64,000 nt of DNA from JAPLKB01 sp964532465 (GCA_964532465.1 CAZHHX010000009.1:1-64000); one strand, 5' to 3'; shown: positions 43,355 to 52,759, counted from the first letter of the stretch. Made by a program: numbers and translations. The notes: generated by a model from the sequence alone, not told the origin.

Positions 43355-44206
43355 ATGATAAATGACGAGCGTTCCAATAGTTCAACCGTTACTATGTCCA
43401 ATAAGGACTTCACCCGTCTTAAGGATTTTATCTACAACGAGTGCGGTATCAACATCGTCGATTCAAAAAGGACTATGCTGGAAGCTCGACTCCAGAAGAG
43501 GCTCAGAACACTGAATCTTGCATCCTTTTCCACTTATTGTGATTATCTTTTCAGCCCGGAAGGTATACAGGAAGAATTAACGGATATGATAGACCAGGTT
43601 ACCACGAACAAGACTGATTTTTTCCGGGAGCCTGCCCACTTTGAATATCTCATCCGGAATGTTCTCCCTCATCTTGCCCGTACAAGAAGGAATAGTTATT
43701 TATGGAGCGCAGGCTGTTCAAGCGGGGAGGAGCCCTACACACTGGCTATGGTGTTAAACGATTTTGCGAATATTAACAAAGGTTTTAATTTCCTTATCCT
43801 TGCTACGGACATATCCACCAGAGTCCTTGATAAGGCGAAGTTTGCCGTTTATGATGAGGAACGCATAAACCCTGTTCCCCCTGAAATGAGAAAGAGATAT
43901 CTCCTTAAAAGTAAGGACAGGACAAAGAAACTTTATCGTGTTGTGCCTGCTTTACGGGAACAGATCAGATTCAGAAGACTGAACTTTATGGACAATGACT
44001 TCGGCTTTCGTGAACCAATGGATGTGATCTTCTGCCGGAATGTTATCATATACTTTGATAAACCGACACAAGAGAGGCTTTTAAATAAATTCTGTCAGTA
44101 CTTGTCACCTGACGGTTATCTTTTTATGGGACATTCAGAGACGCTCTTCGGCATGAATGTGCCTCTGACCCAGGTAGCGCCAACCATATACCGGAGACTT
44201 GCTTGA
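43355..44206 (+). CDS. cheR: Chemotaxis methyltransferase CheR
   Basis: Product of 283 aa, no TPR. CheR_N about 15-75 (FTRLKDFIYNECGINIVDSK), methyltransferase with SAGCSSGEEPYTLAM and FCRNVIIYFDKPTQE. Classical length. Its stop codon overlaps the cheD start (TTGA). Confidence 0.94.
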   Translation: MINDERSNSSTVTMSNKDFTRLKDFIYNECGINIVDSKRTMLEARLQKRLRTLNLASFSTYCDYLFSPEGIQEELTDMIDQVTTNKTDFFREPAHFEYLIRNVLPHLARTRRNSYLWSAGCSSGEEPYTLAMVLNDFANINKGFNFLILATDISTRVLDKAKFAVYDEERINPVPPEMRKRYLLKSKDRTKKLYRVVPALREQIRFRRLNFMDNDFGFREPMDVIFCRNVIIYFDKPTQERLLNKFCQYLSPDGYLFMGHSETLFGMNVPLTQVAPTIYRRLA

Positions 44207-44718
44207 GGGTTTTTCTGAAACCGGGAGACCTGTATATATCTGATATACCTACTATGGTTTCCACAATCCTCGGTTCATGCATTGCTTTGACAATATTTAA
44301 CAAAAGATTAAAAACGGGCGGCATATGCCATGCCATGCTGCCCAGGAGTCCTTACGCGAAGGAACTCAGCGCCTTCCGTTATGTTGACAGTTCTATTTTT
44401 TATATGCTCAGTAAGTTTGAAACACTGGGCATCAGGAAAGATGAGATGGAGCTAAAGCTCCTGGGCGGCGCCGATGTAATTGACCGCATTAATGATGAAA
44501 CAGCATCAATAGGACAGAAGAACATAGAGATTGCATTGGAAATCATCAGAAATGAGCGTCTTCAGATTGTGGTATCCGATGTGGGTGGCAAAATGGGCAG
44601 AAAGGTACATTTCTATACTCACACAGGCAAGGTGTTATTGAAACGCATAAACTCGGTCCGCAGTTCACAATCCATAATCAACGGGATACAAATTAAAAAG
44701 GACTTGATTATTGCATAA
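44203..44718 (+). CDS. cheD: Chemoreceptor glutamine deamidase CheD
   Basis: Product of 171 aa. Catalytic Cys in STILGSCIALTIF and His in GGICHAMLP, plus LKLLGGADVI and DVGGKMGRKVHF, all CheD signatures. Deamidates receptor Gln to Glu. Starts at TTG 44203, overlapping the cheR stop; GGAG lies 7 nt upstream. Confidence 0.92.
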   Translation: MRVFLKPGDLYISDIPTMVSTILGSCIALTIFNKRLKTGGICHAMLPRSPYAKELSAFRYVDSSIFYMLSKFETLGIRKDEMELKLLGGADVIDRINDETASIGQKNIEIALEIIRNERLQIVVSDVGGKMGRKVHFYTHTGKVLLKRINSVRSSQSIINGIQIKKDLIIA

Positions 44719-44745
44719 GAATTATGAATTAATTGAGAGGTGCCC

Positions 44746-45807
44746 ATGAACAGAATCAAAGTGCTTATTGTTGATGACTCGGCAGTAGTACGTCAGGCAA
44801 TGACGGAGATACTCTCCTCCGATCCCTTAATTGAGGTCATCGGCTCGGCCCGGGACCCCTATCTTGCCGCAGAGAGAATGAGAGAAGTGGCCCCTGATGT
44901 CATTACTCTTGATGTGGAAATGCCCCGGATGGACGGTATTACCTTTCTCCAGAAGATTATGTCCCAGCACCCGATCCCTGTTGTTATGTGTTCAAGTCTT
45001 ACTGACGACGGTTCGGAAACAGCCCTGAAAGCCCTTGAATACGGCGCTGTTGACATTATCCAGAAACCGAAAATGGGTGTCAAGCAGTTTCTGGAGGAAT
45101 CGAAGATTCTTATCTGCGATGTGGTAAAAGCCGCTGCAAGGGCGCGTACAAAAAAAACTGTCGCAAAGCCCATTCATGTAGAACCAAAGCTTACCGCAGA
45201 TGCTGTTATTGCAAAACAGGCAAATAAGTCAATGATCCAGACCACGGAGAAAGTTGTTGTTATAGGAGCATCTACCGGAGGAACAGAGGCATTGAGGGTT
45301 TTCCTGGAAGCGCTCCCCGAAGATGCAGCCGGTATGGTAATTGTGCAGCACATGCCGGAAAACTTTACCCGTGCCTTTGCAAACCGGCTTAACACCCTCT
45401 GCAGGGTTTCTGTCAAAGAAGCGGAGAACGATGATACGGTCATAAGGGGTCGAGCGCTGATTGCGCCGGGGAATAAACATACGCTTTTGAAAAGAAGCGG
45501 CGCCCGCTATTATGTGGAAGTAAAAGACGGACCATTGGTATGTCGTCACAGACCATCCGTGGATGTACTCTTCCGCTCAGCGTCCCGTTATGCCGGAAAA
45601 AACGCGGTAGGGGTGATTATGACCGGTATGGGAGATGACGGGGCAAATGGCATGCGGGAGATGAAAGAGGCGGGGTCCTTCAATATTGCCCAGGATGAAG
45701 CATCCTGTGTCGTATTCGGCATGCCCAAAGAGGCAATTAAACTTGGGGCAGTAGACAAGATAGTACCGCTGGAAGGTATTATGCAGCTTGTCCTGAATAA
45801 TACATAA
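44746..45807 (+). CDS. cheB: Protein-glutamate methylesterase CheB
   Basis: Product of 353 aa. Receiver about 1-120 (Asp in VITLDVEMPRMDG), methylesterase from about 160 with IGASTGGTEAL, VIVQHMPENFT and TGMGDDGANGM holding the Ser-His-Asp triad. ATG 44746 is preceded by GAGAGG. Part of the adaptation loop with CheR and CheD. Confidence 0.94.
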   Translation: MNRIKVLIVDDSAVVRQAMTEILSSDPLIEVIGSARDPYLAAERMREVAPDVITLDVEMPRMDGITFLQKIMSQHPIPVVMCSSLTDDGSETALKALEYGAVDIIQKPKMGVKQFLEESKILICDVVKAAARARTKKTVAKPIHVEPKLTADAVIAKQANKSMIQTTEKVVVIGASTGGTEALRVFLEALPEDAAGMVIVQHMPENFTRAFANRLNTLCRVSVKEAENDDTVIRGRALIAPGNKHTLLKRSGARYYVEVKDGPLVCRHRPSVDVLFRSASRYAGKNAVGVIMTGMGDDGANGMREMKEAGSFNIAQDEASCVVFGMPKEAIKLGAVDKIVPLEGIMQLVLNNT

Positions 45808-45874
45808 TAAGTTTTGTAAACAGTTGGGAATGGAAAGGCATAAGCCCCGGTAAATTGTTGCGCAGGAGAAAACC

Positions 45875-47089
45875 ATGGGTAACACAAACAATATCCTGAT
45901 CGTAGAAGACAGCAAGTTACAGGCAGAGGCGCTTAAAAAAATACTCTCGCAAAAGGGTTATATTGTAACCGCTGCAAAAGACGGGCTTGAAGGACTCTAT
46001 GCCCTCATGAATTTAATGCCTGATCTTATCATCAGCGATGTCTGGATGCCTAATATGAACGGCTATGAGTTTTGCCGCGCGGTGAAGGATGATGTAAAGC
46101 TTCAGGGCATTCCGGTTATACTGCTTACATCGCTATCCGATTCCGGGTATATTGCTCAAGGTCTTGTGGCAGGGGCTGATTACTATCTCACAAAACCTTA
46201 CAGTGAAAGTCATTTGCTGTCAACAGTGGACTCCATCCTCTCAAATCCTGAAATATATACCGGAGGCAACGGGCAAAGCATATTTGAAATCAACATCAAA
46301 GATAAGGTCATTAAGGCCTCGATAGACCCTCAACATATATTGAATTTTCTCTTTTCCACACATGAAAGTCTCCAGAACGAGAACCGGAGCCTTATTAAAA
46401 CAAAGGACGAACTGAGAACACTGAATAACAGTCTTGAAGAGCGAATAAAAGAAAAAACACATTCCCTTGAAATGGAGATTGAAGAACGAAAACGTGCCCA
46501 GGAAACCCTCCTGAGAACATTGGGGGGCACTGTTGCTGCTTTATCTACGGCTGTAGAGATGAGAGACCCCTACACGGCAGGTCATCAGCTAAGGGTTTCC
46601 CGGCTCGGATGCGCCATTGCTGTGGAACTGGGTCTATCTGAAGAACGAATTGAAGGGATGCAGGTAATGGGATTTCTCCACGATATCGGGAAAATCATCG
46701 TCCCCGCGGAGATCCTCAGCAAACCGAGCAAACTCACGGAGTATGAGTTCCGTTTTATTAAAGAACATTCCCAGGCAGGTTATGACATACTGAAAGGTAT
46801 AGAGTTTCCATGGCCTGTGGCATCTGCCGTTGTTCAGCATCATGAGAGACTGAACGGCTCAGGTTATCCTTCAGGTCTTGCCGGGGATGAAATTATTCTT
46901 GAAGCAAAGATACTTGCTGTTTCAGACGTCATAGAATCAATGGCATCACACAGACCTTACCGGCCTGCTCTGGGCATTGAAAAGGCTTTGGATGAAGTGA
47001 CAAAAAACAGTGGGTTGCTCTATGATCCTCATGTGGTAAAATCGTCACTGAGATTGTTTAAAAAGAAAGGATTCAGTTTTGAAGGGTAA
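45875..47089 (+). CDS. Response regulator with HD-GYP domain (c-di-GMP phosphodiesterase-like)
   Basis: Product of 404 aa. Receiver about 5-120 (LIISDVWMPNMNG, phospho-Asp), coiled coil about 160-210, HD-GYP domain about 212-400: HD in GFLHDIGKI, the HHERLNGSGYPSGL signature and YRPALGIEKAL. Most such proteins hydrolyse c-di-GMP. Last gene of the operon, giving it a second-messenger output. Confidence 0.92.
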   Translation: MGNTNNILIVEDSKLQAEALKKILSQKGYIVTAAKDGLEGLYALMNLMPDLIISDVWMPNMNGYEFCRAVKDDVKLQGIPVILLTSLSDSGYIAQGLVAGADYYLTKPYSESHLLSTVDSILSNPEIYTGGNGQSIFEINIKDKVIKASIDPQHILNFLFSTHESLQNENRSLIKTKDELRTLNNSLEERIKEKTHSLEMEIEERKRAQETLLRTLGGTVAALSTAVEMRDPYTAGHQLRVSRLGCAIAVELGLSEERIEGMQVMGFLHDIGKIIVPAEILSKPSKLTEYEFRFIKEHSQAGYDILKGIEFPWPVASAVVQHHERLNGSGYPSGLAGDEIILEAKILAVSDVIESMASHRPYRPALGIEKALDEVTKNSGLLYDPHVVKSSLRLFKKKGFSFEG

Positions 47090-47130
47090 AGCCATGACGC
47101 ATGAGCGGGGGATTACAGGGAAAAATAAAT

Positions 47131-47170
47131 CCCGGAGCCGGGAATCAGGTCGTGGATACCCGGCTCCGGG
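47131..47170 (-). terminator. Intrinsic terminator for enolase
   Basis: Perfect 12-bp stem CCCGGAGCCGGG/CCCGGCTCCGGG with a 16-nt loop. On the minus strand it is followed by ATTTATTTTT, so it is oriented to end the eno transcript. It lies in the 88-bp convergent gap and may also stop the che operon. Confidence 0.75.
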
Positions 47171-47177
47171 GTGATAA

Positions 47178-48458
47178 CTAAGATCTTATGCTGTAAAATA
47201 CTTCTTTCCCTCCAAAAACCGCGGTACTCTCCATCTCTTCTTCTATTCTCAGCAGTTGATTGTATTTAGCAATCCTCTCGCTTCTCGACGCAGAGCCTGT
47301 TTTTATCTGTCCCGCATTTGTCGCAACAGCAAGATCCGCGATGAAAGTATCTTCAGTTTCTCCTGACCGATGGGAAATAACGCAGGTATAGCCGGCCCTT
47401 TTTGCCATTTCAATTGTTGTAAGCGTTTCAGTTACTGTTCCGATCTGATTTAGTTTTATCAATATGCTGTTTGCTATGCCACCTATTATGCCTTCCCTGA
47501 AAATTGCAGGGTTTGTTACAAATATGTCATCCCCTACGATCTGTATCTTTGACGCGCATCTGTCTGTAAATTTTTTCCATCCTTTCCAGTCGTTCTGCGC
47601 CAACCCATCTTCTATTGATATGATGGGGTAGTTATTTATAAGCGATTCATAGAAATCAATGAGCTTATCACTGGTCCATACATTACCGTCTATATGGTAT
47701 TTCCCCTTTTTATAAAGTTCACTGGCAGCGACATCCAGGGCCAGTAATATATCTTCTCCGGGTTTATATCCTGATTTTTCAATAGCCGCAATGAGAGTAT
47801 CGAGCACTTCTTTTGTAGAGGCGATCTGCGGAGCGAAACCTCCTTCATCGCCTACTCCCGTGGCATACCCCTTATCTTTATATACGCCCATCAGGGTATG
47901 AAAAACCTCAACGCCCATTCTTATCGCCTCTTTAAAACTGTCTGCGCCGACAGGCACTATCATAAATTCCTGCACATCAAGGGGGTTCTGGGCATGAGCG
48001 CCGCCGTTTGTCACATTCATCATCGGCACGGGGATCTCCCTTGGTCTGATGCCTCCTATGTACCGGTATAAGGGCAATCCCAGATAGTCTGAAGCTGCTC
48101 TTGCAACTGCCATTGAGACTCCGAGAATTGCATTGGCGCCGAGATTGCTTTTATTCTCCGTTCCATCAAGTTCAATGAGAAAATTATCAAGATATGCCTG
48201 TTCAAGGGCGTCGAATCCTTCAATTTTTGACGCTATCGTCTTATTTACATTCTCTACTGCTTTCTGGACGCCCTTTCCGTTATATCTTTTTTTATCCCCA
48301 TCTCTCAATTCAAGAGCCTCTCTCTCGCCGGTTGACGCGCCGGAAGGAACGATTGCCCGGCCTATAGCCCCGCTTTCAAGCGCAACTTCAACTTCTACCG
48401 TGGGGTTACCTCTGCTGTCCAACACTTCACGGGCAAAAACATCGTATATTGTTGACAT
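47178..48458 (-). CDS. eno: Enolase
   Basis: Product of 426 aa, full length. Converts 2-phosphoglycerate to phosphoenolpyruvate. Signatures: AREVLDSRGNPTVEVEV, GASTGEREALELRD, GDEGGFAP (catalytic Glu), IEDGLAQNDW and VGDDIFVTNP (Mg ligands), and SHRSGETEDTFIADL. AGGAGG at about 10 nt upstream. Single gene, housekeeping. Confidence 0.97.
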   Translation of the reverse strand: MSTIYDVFAREVLDSRGNPTVEVEVALESGAIGRAIVPSGASTGEREALELRDGDKKRYNGKGVQKAVENVNKTIASKIEGFDALEQAYLDNFLIELDGTENKSNLGANAILGVSMAVARAASDYLGLPLYRYIGGIRPREIPVPMMNVTNGGAHAQNPLDVQEFMIVPVGADSFKEAIRMGVEVFHTLMGVYKDKGYATGVGDEGGFAPQIASTKEVLDTLIAAIEKSGYKPGEDILLALDVAASELYKKGKYHIDGNVWTSDKLIDFYESLINNYPIISIEDGLAQNDWKGWKKFTDRCASKIQIVGDDIFVTNPAIFREGIIGGIANSILIKLNQIGTVTETLTTIEMAKRAGYTCVISHRSGETEDTFIADLAVATNAGQIKTGSASRSERIAKYNQLLRIEEEMESTAVFGGKEVFYSIRS

Positions 48459-48617
48459 AATGTACCTCCTTTGGAATATGAGATGAGTGATATGCGCATA
48501 GACGGGGCCTGAAAAGTCGAATGCTTAAGACTCATGGCTTTGTTTTCTGCGATTTTGAGAATAACACAGTACAAAAAAACCGTCAAATACTTTATATTGT
48601 TTGGAAGGAGGAATAAT

Positions 48618-49370
48618 ATGCTGAGAAAATTGATAATTGGCGGACTGTTTATATTCATTATTCTGTTGAGTTCTGCAATGTCCGGGTTTGCGCAGAACGA
48701 TGCCGATGCAAAAGTAATGGAAAAATTTAAAGAAGCCTTTCCGAGAGTTAAGGCCGAGAATATAAGTAAAACAGACATCCAGGGTATGTATGAGGTAAAT
48801 ATTCCGGGAAAGATACTGTATTATTTTCCGGAGAAAGATTATCTCTTCGCCGGTTCCATATGGAATTCCGCAGGCAAAAACCTCACCGATGAACGTGAAA
48901 GCGTAATAATAACGGAAAAAGTTAAAAATCTCTCTCTTGAAAAAGCTTTAAAACTCGGGAAGGGTGAACGTGTTATCATTGAATTCACCAATCCTGATTG
49001 CTCCTATTGCAGAGACGCGTCAAAGTTTCTTTCCGAACAGGAAAATATTGTAAGATACGTGTTTTTTGTTCATTTCGGAACAAATAAAGATACGGAGCAG
49101 AAAATAAGATATGTACTTTGCGGGAAAGACAGGGAAAAGGCCTATAAAGAGGCAATGAACGGCGACCTTGATAAGATGGGGTTTGCTCTCTGTAATGACG
49201 AAAAAGTAGAAGCTCTTCTCAATGAGCATAAACGCATTTCATCGGCAATAGGCATTAACAGCACCCCGCAGTTCTGGATAAACGGAAAACATGTTCAAGG
49301 CGCGGATATACCATTAATTGGAAAACTTCTTGGCATTGAGTCCAAGGAGCAGCAGGAGAAAAAGCAGTAG
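48618..49370 (+). CDS. Periplasmic thiol-disulfide isomerase (DsbC/DsbG-like)
   Basis: Product of 250 aa from ATG 48618, preceded by GGAGGA. Signal peptide at about 1-26 (ends SGFA). N-terminal dimerisation-like domain about 30-100, thioredoxin fold from about 105 with active site CSYC (TNPDCSYCRDA) and the cis-Pro loop INSTPQFWINGKHVQGA. DsbC-type proteins reshuffle disulfides or keep Cys reduced in the periplasm. Monocistronic. Confidence 0.85.
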   Translation: MLRKLIIGGLFIFIILLSSAMSGFAQNDADAKVMEKFKEAFPRVKAENISKTDIQGMYEVNIPGKILYYFPEKDYLFAGSIWNSAGKNLTDERESVIITEKVKNLSLEKALKLGKGERVIIEFTNPDCSYCRDASKFLSEQENIVRYVFFVHFGTNKDTEQKIRYVLCGKDREKAYKEAMNGDLDKMGFALCNDEKVEALLNEHKRISSAIGINSTPQFWINGKHVQGADIPLIGKLLGIESKEQQEKKQ

Positions 49371-49416
49371 AATTTTTTTGCACTGATTTTTTAAGTATTT
49401 TTGTCATTTTTTCACT

Positions 49417-49515
49417 TGGACGATCAACGGCACGGCAGATAGGGTTTCATTACGAGCGAAGTCGAGCAAAAATGTCCATCTACGACAATATGCGCTGTGC
49501 CTTGCAATCCTCCAG
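49417..49515 (-). repeat. Family A fragment, copy A4
   Basis: Reverse-oriented piece of the long right arm and part of the core: GGTTTCATTACGAGC, GTCGAGCAAAAATG, then CATCTACGACAATATGCGCTG and CTTGCAATCCTCCA. Both hairpin partners are missing, so it is a decayed copy. It lies between convergent genes and faces no start codon. Confidence 0.65.
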
Positions 49516-49634
49516 TCTATCAGGAGCCTTTATGCGAGATTCAAGAAAGTTGATTATTTCTATCAAAATTTAATGTTGATTATCTATTTCTTCAATATCT
49601 ATTGACAGTGGTTGATCCCATTCGATAGACTTTA

Positions 49635-51008
49635 TCAGATTCTACACGTTGCATCGCATGATCCAGTCCCATTAATCGTTTTCAGGAACTTCCCGAAGTG
49701 TCTGTCTAATTTCGAAGTGTGATTGATCAGCCAATCTATGATGAGTATCTGTGCACGGAAAAGTATAAAGGCTCGGTGCATGGCAAGGTCATTTCTGATT
49801 TTATTCAAAAAGGCCTCAAAGTACCTTGAGAATCTTCGATGTTGGTCTATCTGAAGTTGAAGGAAGGGATAATTGTTTTCAGCCATACACCGTTCCTCCG
49901 TAGCAAAGTGTCTTGAGATGTAGTCATCAAGGAACTCGATTACCGTATGAAGCTGTGCATAGTCCTGGCTCTTCCCTATAGCCTCCACAAACCTGTTCAC
50001 TTGTTCGAAAAGACCTCGGTGTTGTGCATCAATCAAAGGGTCGCCGATCTCTAATGAGGTATTCCACTGTATAACGAGATCAACTTCTCCACTGCTCTCA
50101 TGAATCCCCGTTGTAAGGAAATGCTCACAACGCTCACGATAGACCTGCGCTACAGTATCATCAGGCGCCTGACGGAGGCATTCAGAGAGGAGATCCATTG
50201 CCTCGGGTACTTTTTTAAAATGATAATGCGCCAAGGCCTCCTCAAAAAGAGCCTTTGTGTTGCGCTTTGCTTCCCGAAGCGAAGGGGGGTCTGTGTCAAA
50301 TACCTCATATACGGATTGGCACTGTTCTTTTCCCCTCACTTTGACGCGATCAATAAACCGCGTATCGTAACGGGAAGTATCCTTGAGCCCGTAGTAGGTG
50401 TGCTCACTTATCAGCAATGAAGTTCCATAGTTCTTTGTCATGGATTCAATACGGGATGCGAGGTTGACAGCATCGCTGATTACAGTGCTCTCCATGCGAT
50501 GTTTGCCGCCTATTATCCCGAGCATCATAAGTCCCGTATTGATCCCGACGCCGATTCTGATATGAGGGTCGCCTGATTTCTTCCGGTTATCGTTGAATGT
50601 GACAAGTTGATTAAGCATCCTGATGGCACCATCCAATGCGGCATCAGCGTTTGTCGGGAACAATGCCATTATCGCATCACCGATATACTTGTCAATTATT
50701 CCACCCGTTTGGACTATTACCGGCTCCATCAGCTCCAGATATGAGTTGATAAAGGCGAAGCTCTCCTGGGGTGTCATTTTCTCGGACAGTAAGGTAAAAT
50801 CTCTGATATCCGAAAAAAGAATCGTCATGGTCATCTCAATATTATCTCCAAGATTGATGCCTGTTATGGTGTTCTTCCCCATCAACTTGATAATCTCCTG
50901 GGGCACAAAACGACTATAGACCTCTATGATTTTATCTACGGATGCCTGCGATTTGGCAGAATCTGATGCAAGATCGGGTTCATTTTGTTTATATTCACTC
51001 TTGTGCAT
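49635..51008 (-). CDS. Class III nucleotide cyclase fused to hemerythrin domain
   Basis: Product of 457 aa. Residues about 55-235 are a class III cyclase (metal Asp in TILFSDIRDFTLLSEKM, IIDKYIGDAIMALFP, ISDAVNLASRIESM); the Lys and Asp of substrate recognition favour ATP. About 250-300 is TPR-like. Residues about 315-445 are a bacteriohemerythrin (DAQHRGLFEQV, SRHFATEERCM, DQHRRFSRYF, WLINHTSKLDRHFG). By eye the His three residues before the conserved DQH is Gln here, so one of the usual seven iron ligands may be missing. O2- or redox-regulated cAMP synthesis is inferred. It starts 2 nt after the ferritin-like gene. Confidence 0.87.
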   Translation of the reverse strand: MHKSEYKQNEPDLASDSAKSQASVDKIIEVYSRFVPQEIIKLMGKNTITGINLGDNIEMTMTILFSDIRDFTLLSEKMTPQESFAFINSYLELMEPVIVQTGGIIDKYIGDAIMALFPTNADAALDGAIRMLNQLVTFNDNRKKSGDPHIRIGVGINTGLMMLGIIGGKHRMESTVISDAVNLASRIESMTKNYGTSLLISEHTYYGLKDTSRYDTRFIDRVKVRGKEQCQSVYEVFDTDPPSLREAKRNTKALFEEALAHYHFKKVPEAMDLLSECLRQAPDDTVAQVYRERCEHFLTTGIHESSGEVDLVIQWNTSLEIGDPLIDAQHRGLFEQVNRFVEAIGKSQDYAQLHTVIEFLDDYISRHFATEERCMAENNYPFLQLQIDQHRRFSRYFEAFLNKIRNDLAMHRAFILFRAQILIIDWLINHTSKLDRHFGKFLKTINGTGSCDATCRI

Positions 51009-51010
51009 TC

Positions 51011-51511
51011 TCAGCGGCCGTCCTTTTGCTTTGTTGTCTCTTTTATTTTCTGAACAATTTTGTCTCTATGCTTCCCGGTGTCGTCAACAACTCTCTGCAT
51101 GAGGGTTCTATATTCAACATCATCCGTTACCACGATTTCGCTGTACTTCTGTTCAAGATATCCCTTCTCAAAATCGCCGGCAATAAAAAGGAGGTTGTTC
51201 TTTGCAATCTCTCCTTTTTTTATCTTTTCAATCTTATTCCTGATATCGGATACCATTGTCTCTATTGCAAAGACATTGAAGGGTCGTCCTTTATCAAAGC
51301 GTTCAGGCGCTTTCGATACGATCTCTATGATGCGATTGATGAATTGTGTATGTTTTATTTCATCCTTCCAAATATCCAGCCAGAATTCGCTGTCCTCCTT
51401 CCAGGTTGCTGCGCACAGGCTGTAGAGTTCCGCGATAGTGACCTCAAACATGGCCATCTTTTTAAGAACATCTATTATCCCTGAAAACTCTCCGGATATT
51501 TTAATGTTCAT
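51011..51511 (-). CDS. Ferritin-like (rubrerythrin-type) helical protein
   Basis: Product of 166 aa, all helical. FEVTIAELYSLCAATWKEDS and WKDEIKHTQFI give Glu and ExxH positions as in one half of a diiron ferritin-like site; FEKGYLEQKYSEI and VVDDTGKHRDKI form a weaker second half. Possible oxygen or peroxide reaction, or a structural four-helix bundle. Upstream partner of the cyclase-hemerythrin gene in a two-gene operon, so both products may be diiron proteins. SD GGAGG precedes ATG 51511. Confidence 0.65.
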   Translation of the reverse strand: MNIKISGEFSGIIDVLKKMAMFEVTIAELYSLCAATWKEDSEFWLDIWKDEIKHTQFINRIIEIVSKAPERFDKGRPFNVFAIETMVSDIRNKIEKIKKGEIAKNNLLFIAGDFEKGYLEQKYSEIVVTDDVEYRTLMQRVVDDTGKHRDKIVQKIKETTKQKDGR

Positions 51512-51699
51512 ATTCCTGCACCTCCTTTATATCTATTTGCAGATACCTGTATTATCGCACAATAAAATATTTATTAAAACCAAACAACACAATAGAATCT
51601 TAATGAGGCAGTATCAAAATATCTCTGCCTTTCATTTTCTCGTGCCTCAATAATTACCATTTGCAATCTTGCAGTCTTTACAGAACTCCATTTTCATTA

Positions 51700-51912
51700 A
51701 CTACGGGAAGTAAAATAAAAAAGTCATAAATCCTCAATAATGAGACTTTGCAGACACTGTGTCTGCAACAATTGCAGAAAATGTTTCCGCAAAATTAAAT
51801 ATCCCAGCAAAACCAATGCAGGCTTTGGTTTAGACAATTGAGTAAATTTTACATTCACAGTGAGTGCAAGCATGAAAACATTTTTAAAAATGTTTTTTAT
51901 TGAGTGCAGGAA
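51700..51912 (-). repeat. Family B multi-hairpin repeat, copy B3
   Basis: Opposite orientation to B1 and B2. On the plus strand: CGGGAAGTAAAATAA end, hairpin TGCAGACAC/TGTCTGCA, hairpin TTGCAGAAA/TTTCCGCAA, AAACCA...TGGTTT hairpin, ACAATTGAGTAAAT block, CATTCACAGTGAGTG hairpin, and a TTTTTTATTGAGTGCAGGAA end. Followed by the attC-like palindrome at 51923-51986. Bases 51512-51699 show nothing else. Confidence 0.7.
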
Positions 51913-51922
51913 AGCAGAAGTT

Positions 51923-51986
51923 CCCGTAAGCCGCCGGAGCCAGTCAATAACAAAATGGATTGCCTCCGGCTCAGTTTTCCCTTACG
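51923..51986 (+). repeat. attC-like palindrome after B3
   Basis: CCCGTAAGCCGCCGGAGCCA, a short centre, then TTGCCTCCGGCTCAG and CCCTTACG. Size and the GCCGGAGCCA/GCCTCCGGCT arms are like the attC sites at 3945-4007 and 54923-54989, but GTTRRRY cores are not intact. Probably a decayed attC. Bases 51987-52386 hold no other recognisable feature. Confidence 0.45.
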
Positions 51987-52386
51987 TACAGAAATTAAAA
52001 TATAAAAAATGACTGATTTGCATGGGATTTCATTTGACAATTTATTGATGAAATGAAAAAATGAACATTGGGTGGGGCAATGATCACGGGTCCAAGTACC
52101 GGATTAGAGGTCGAGTGCCGGGGCGTCAGGACAGAATCCTGTTTTCAGGAGCGCCTAATCTCATTGTGACATTGTCCCCATCCGCTCAAACAGGAAAAAA
52201 GAGTTATTTTGACATTTAACCATACCATACAGAAAATCGGCAAATCACCCTTACTCCCCTTTAGAAAAGAAAGACTTCCGGCGGAATGATTAACAAACCT
52301 GCTTCCTTTCAGAATATGGAGCATTTTTTGATAAAAATATTTTGGAGTCTCATGGGACGCAGGAAATTTATTTCCGGGAATCGGTT

Positions 52387-52759
52387 GGTTTTCAAAAGCT
52401 ACCTGAAAAATTGGCATGAAGATTGTGCGTAGACATGCCTCTATAAGGAAAATTGAGGGGGAGGTAGAAAATAGAATTGAAAACGAAGAAACTCATCCCC
52501 TTCTCTATTCCGGATTCACATAGGCGTTTATGTGAATCCGGTTTGAGTGGGCAGCGGCATATAAAAAATGGCTCAGATGTGGATGGGCTGCAAGCTTTGC
52601 AGGCCGTAATCGTACTGAATGTACGATGGAGGATCGCAAGGCGCAGCAGACCGCCGCAGATGGACATTTTTTATATGCCGCTGCCCGACCAAGTGAAAAA
52701 AATGGACAATAAAACTGCTCAAGAAACAGAACAATTTGATGAAAACTTTTGACAAAACC
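52387..52759 (+). repeat. Family A structured element, copy A5
   Basis: Left end GGTTTTCAAAAGC, right end TTTTGACAAAACC at 52747-52759. Hairpin 1 at 52510-52541 is a perfect CCGGATTCACATA stem. Long hairpin 52549-52686: GGGCAGCGGCATATAAAAAA on the left, exact complement on the right. Core has ATCGTAC/GTACGAT. Ends 23 nt before the ATG of the MBL-fold gene. Confidence 0.82.
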
